Of a stretch of DNA of 6,033 bases, positions 5,119-6,033 are shown in pieces. Below the pieces are notes generated by a model. The model saw only the letters and a program-made list of their open reading frames with translations, searched no databases and was not told the DNA's origin. A program made the position numbers and the translations under genes. Position 1 is the stretch's first letter; each line of letters opens with the position of its first letter. The stretch is taken from positions 1 to 6,033 of the forward strand of contig JAZLLX010000011.1 in the NCBI GenBank assembly GCA_045598345.1, read 5' to 3'. This DNA comes from Phascolarctobacterium_B sp045598345 (GTDB taxonomy: Bacteria > Bacillota > Negativicutes > Acidaminococcales > Acidaminococcaceae).

Positions 5119-5216
5119 TTAGATTTCAGGTTTTAGGTGTCAGGTATCAGGTTAGATGATAAAGGAATTAGGGGAAGAATATAATGCGTAATGCGAATTT
5201 CGCAATGCGTAATTGT
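5119..5216. repeat. 7-bp-phased array after fic, homologous to 2931-3042
   Basis: Fourteen heptads in one phase. They start at 5119 with TTAGATT, TCAGGTT, TTAGGTG, TCAGGTA and TCAGGTT. They continue with AGATGAT, AAAGGAA and TTAGGGG and end with TAATGCG-type units. Relative to 2931-3042 it lacks exactly two heptads between AAAGGAA and TTAGGGG. Confidence 0.7.
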
Positions 5217-5241
5217 GGTAAGATGTTCCTGTAATTATATT

Positions 5242-5269
5242 TTAGGTTTCGGGTGTGCGGGGTTATGCG
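5242..5269. repeat. Heptad-phased lead into right repeat copy
   Basis: TTAGGTT, TCGGGTG, TGCGGGG and TTATGCG lie in one 7-bp phase and correspond unit by unit to TTAGGTT, CCAGGTG, TGCGGTG, TTATACG at 5-32. The left copy before 3087 has a different lead, so the repeats are mosaics. Confidence 0.55.
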
Positions 5270-5577
5270 AACCCTCGTCCGCCCCTAAAGGGGCGGGGGA
5301 CCGACACAGTTTTTAAGGTCGGTGGTGGGGTGAGCAATTACGCTGTCGCTTTGTCTTGGAATAAATGTCAAAGAACAAAGAATAAAGAACAAATATTGTA
5401 AAGTGTTCCGGTGATTAGAGTAGGGGAGTTGGCATAGTATGAACTTAAGGCCCCTTGGTGAAGGGGCTGGCAGCGATAGGAACATAGGTGGCTGACTGAG
5501 GATTGGGAAGTCCGCACTATGCGAAAGTACCGCTTTAATCGCCGCCCTCAGTCAGTTGCTACGCAACTGACAGCCCC
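5269..5577. repeat. Composite intergenic repeat, right copy of the direct repeat flanking fic
   Basis: Gapless partner of 3087-3395 at an offset of 2182 bp. It has the same hairpins, the 23-nt box (5322-5344), the AAAGAAY heptads (5370-5397) and the nested inverted repeat. The stretch around 5406-5437 follows the 3588-3619 version rather than the 3223-3254 one, pointing to recombination among copies. After 5577 the match breaks: the terminator hairpin of the other copies is lost and only TTTTTTATTCTAATCA and GGAACAT (5601-5626) remain. Confidence 0.75.
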
Positions 5578-5730
5578 CCGTAAAAGAGCAAGACGGATGA
5601 TTTTTTATTCTAATCACAGGAACATTTTATCAGAAAAAAACAATGAAGAATGACATGCAAAATTGTAAAAATTAGTTATAATAAAACATCAACAAAGGAT
5701 GACAGAAAAATAAGGTATTCATAAAATTTG

Positions 5731-5760
5731 AAACCAACAGAGTGCCGCTCTGCCGGTTTT
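5731..5760 (+). terminator. Weak hairpin with short T-run
   Basis: AAACC (5731-5735) pairs with GGTTT (5755-5759) and CAGAG (5738-5742) with CTCTG (5748-5752), separated by a 2x2 internal loop, with loop TGCCG. TTTTAAAG follows. TATAAT at 5677-5682, without a good -35, could start a small RNA ending here, but I could not support one. The rest of 5641-5770 holds nothing I recognise. Confidence 0.3.
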
Positions 5761-5770
5761 AAAGATTTGG

Positions 5771-5799
5771 TTGACAAAATAAAACGAATAAGGTAAAAT
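5771..5799 (+). promoter_or_regulatory. Promoter of the antidote RNA
   Basis: TTGACA (5771-5776), a 17-bp spacer and TAAAAT (5794-5799) form a near-consensus strong promoter. A start at A5804 or A5806 is expected, directly at the 5' hairpin of the small RNA. No gene follows before the terminator at 5852, as expected for a regulatory RNA. Confidence 0.8.
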
Positions 5800-5814
5800 A
5801 GTCACACTTGTTAT

Positions 5815-5844
5815 GGAGTGGGAAAACAAGTGAATGATACTCAC
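5815..5844 (+). repeat. Direct repeats DRa/DRb, antidote copy
   Basis: GGAGTGGGA (5815-5823) and TGAATGATACTCAC (5831-5844), separated by 7 nt. They match the toxin-side copies at 8 of 9 and 13 of 14 positions. They supply the trans-pairing segments of the small RNA. Confidence 0.75.
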
Positions 5845-5851
5845 AAAAACG

Positions 5852-5884
5852 AAAAGCCACAGAGGGCTGACTCTGTGGCTTTTC
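5852..5884. terminator. Shared bidirectional terminator of toxin mRNA and antidote RNA
   Basis: AAAAGCCACAGAG (5852-5864) and CTCTGTGGCTTTT (5871-5883) form a perfect 13-bp stem with a 6-nt loop. Plus-strand read-out ends in TTTTCT. Minus-strand read-out ends in TTTTCGTTTTTG and so has the better T-run. Confidence 0.88.
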
Positions 5885-5885
5885 T

Positions 5886-5905
5886 AATGCTTTGACGTAA
5901 GCATT
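5886..5905. other. Small hairpin between toxin stop and terminator
   Basis: AATGCTT (5886-5892) and AAGCATT (5899-5905) pair perfectly around a 6-nt loop. On the toxin mRNA it precedes the terminator. It lies just past the end of the antidote RNA, so it would be unpaired in the duplex and could stabilise the toxin mRNA 3' end. Confidence 0.5.
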
Positions 5906-5920
5906 TAACGAGGTTGATTG

Positions 5921-6016
5921 CTACTTAATATATCTGTCCAACCATTTGCAAATACAATGACTGATTATATTTGCCATGACAGATACAAGGAATGGGATAA
6001 AATGAATGATGCTCAC
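5921..6016 (-). CDS. Small hydrophobic peptide, putative Fst/Ldr-like type I toxin
   Basis: At most 31 residues, from GTG 6016 to TAG 5921. A hydrophobic stretch (IIHFIPFLVSVMANIISHCI, residues 3-22) contains a proline and probably spans the membrane. It ends in CKWLDRYIK, a tryptophan plus a charged tail, like the hydrophobic-plus-charged-tail plan of Fst-type toxins. I recall short Firmicutes peptides ending in YICKWLD of the same kind. The ribosome site AAAGGAGG (6023-6016) is strong but overlaps the GTG. The best-spaced in-frame codons are ATC 6010 or ATT 6007, both poor starts, and the first ATG (residue 14) would lose half the membrane segment. So the start is uncertain and the gene may be weakly translated or decaying. 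The transcript begins beyond 6033. Direct repeats in its start region match the opposing antidote RNA. Confidence 0.65.
   Translation of the reverse strand: MSIIHFIPFLVSVMANIISHCICKWLDRYIK
5989..6016. repeat. Direct repeats DRa/DRb, toxin copy
   Basis: GGAATGGGA (5989-5997) and TGAATGATGCTCAC (6003-6016), separated by 5 nt. The 14-nt repeat covers the end of the Shine-Dalgarno and all candidate non-ATG starts. The 9-nt repeat lies over toxin codons for I7-L10. Antidote pairing here would block ribosome loading. Confidence 0.75.
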
Positions 6017-6023
6017 CTCCTTT
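6016..6023 (-). promoter_or_regulatory. Shine-Dalgarno of the toxin peptide
   Basis: AAAGGAGG on the minus strand (6023-6016) is an almost complete anti-16S match, yet no ATG follows at the usual distance. Its presence directly before a hydrophobic short frame is the main reason to accept the frame as translated. Confidence 0.75.
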
Positions 6024-6033
6024 CTGTTGCCAG

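Larger units (their letters stand above)
5806..5884 (+). ncRNA. Predicted antidote antisense RNA of a par/Fst-like type I toxin-antitoxin module
   Basis: About 79 nt. A 5' hairpin (CACTTGTT 5805-5812 with AACAAGTG 5825-5832) presents a 12-nt loop, ATGGAGTGGGAA. The loop bases 5815-5823 can pair with the toxin mRNA over nine positions (8 Watson-Crick, 1 G-U). Then 5831-5844 pairs with the toxin ribosome-site/start region over 14 positions with one mismatch. The 3' end is the shared terminator, where the two RNAs are fully complementary. This matches the known layout of pAD1 par (RNA I/RNA II): convergent transcripts, common bidirectional terminator and two direct repeats. A 21-codon reading frame (GTG 5831 to TGA) runs through the terminator and is probably not translated. 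Confidence 0.72.

Noticed and set aside
5285..5485. Minus-strand 66-codon reading frame
   Set aside because: Repeat-derived, same reasoning; it crosses the GC hairpin and the 23-nt box.
5677..5760. Additional small RNA from TATAAT 5677 to the hairpin at 5731-5760
   Set aside because: No -35 box at acceptable spacing, and the hairpin has an internal loop and only a short T-run.
5831..5896. 21-codon plus-strand frame starting GTG inside the antidote RNA
   Set aside because: It reads straight through the perfect terminator stem and beyond the predicted RNA end; its codons are explained by the pairing segments and the stem.

Overview
The window looks like a chromosomal segment of a low-to-medium GC Gram-positive-lineage bacterium. 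A Bacillus-type PurR purine repressor lies downstream of ispE, which is a Firmicutes arrangement. An FCD-type GntR regulator between the two makes me favour the Negativicutes, but this is an inference from gene order and memory, with low confidence. No rRNA, tRNA, CRISPR array or transposase gene is visible.

Layout. (1) 1-585: non-coding, repeat-rich DNA downstream of purR. (2) 586-2885, minus strand: a compact operon ispE - gntR - purR. Its predicted promoter is so close to the ispE start that the mRNA may be leaderless, and an 18-bp quasi-palindrome covers the -35 box. (3) 2886-3914: intergenic repeats made of three interleaved parts: GC-rich hairpins, conserved boxes and runs of 7-bp-period DNA. 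They include two offset copies of a 365-bp unit, each ending in a plus-strand intrinsic terminator. (4) 3915-5082, plus strand: a strong promoter with an inverted repeat, then a Fic-family (AMPylase-type) gene broken into two frames by one missing base in an A-run. (5) 5083-5640: another copy of the intergenic repeat, so fic sits between ~310-bp direct repeats. (6) 5641-6033: a compact module resembling an Fst/par-type type I toxin-antitoxin locus, cut by the window edge. A minus-strand peptide of up to 31 residues with a strong Shine-Dalgarno faces a plus-strand promoter for a ~79-nt RNA. The two transcripts converge on one bidirectional terminator. The small RNA also carries two short segments complementary to the toxin's ribosome-binding/start region.

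How the parts work together. ispE makes an isoprenoid precursor of the MEP pathway and is co-transcribed with two regulators. Fic and the small hydrophobic peptide are both toxin-type genes of the accessory kind, sitting in a repeat-filled gap. Two observations deserve most attention. The first is the convergent toxin/antidote RNA pair at the right end. The second is the pervasive 7-bp phasing of the intergenic DNA: many different heptamers, one period, and a length difference between two copies of exactly two heptads.
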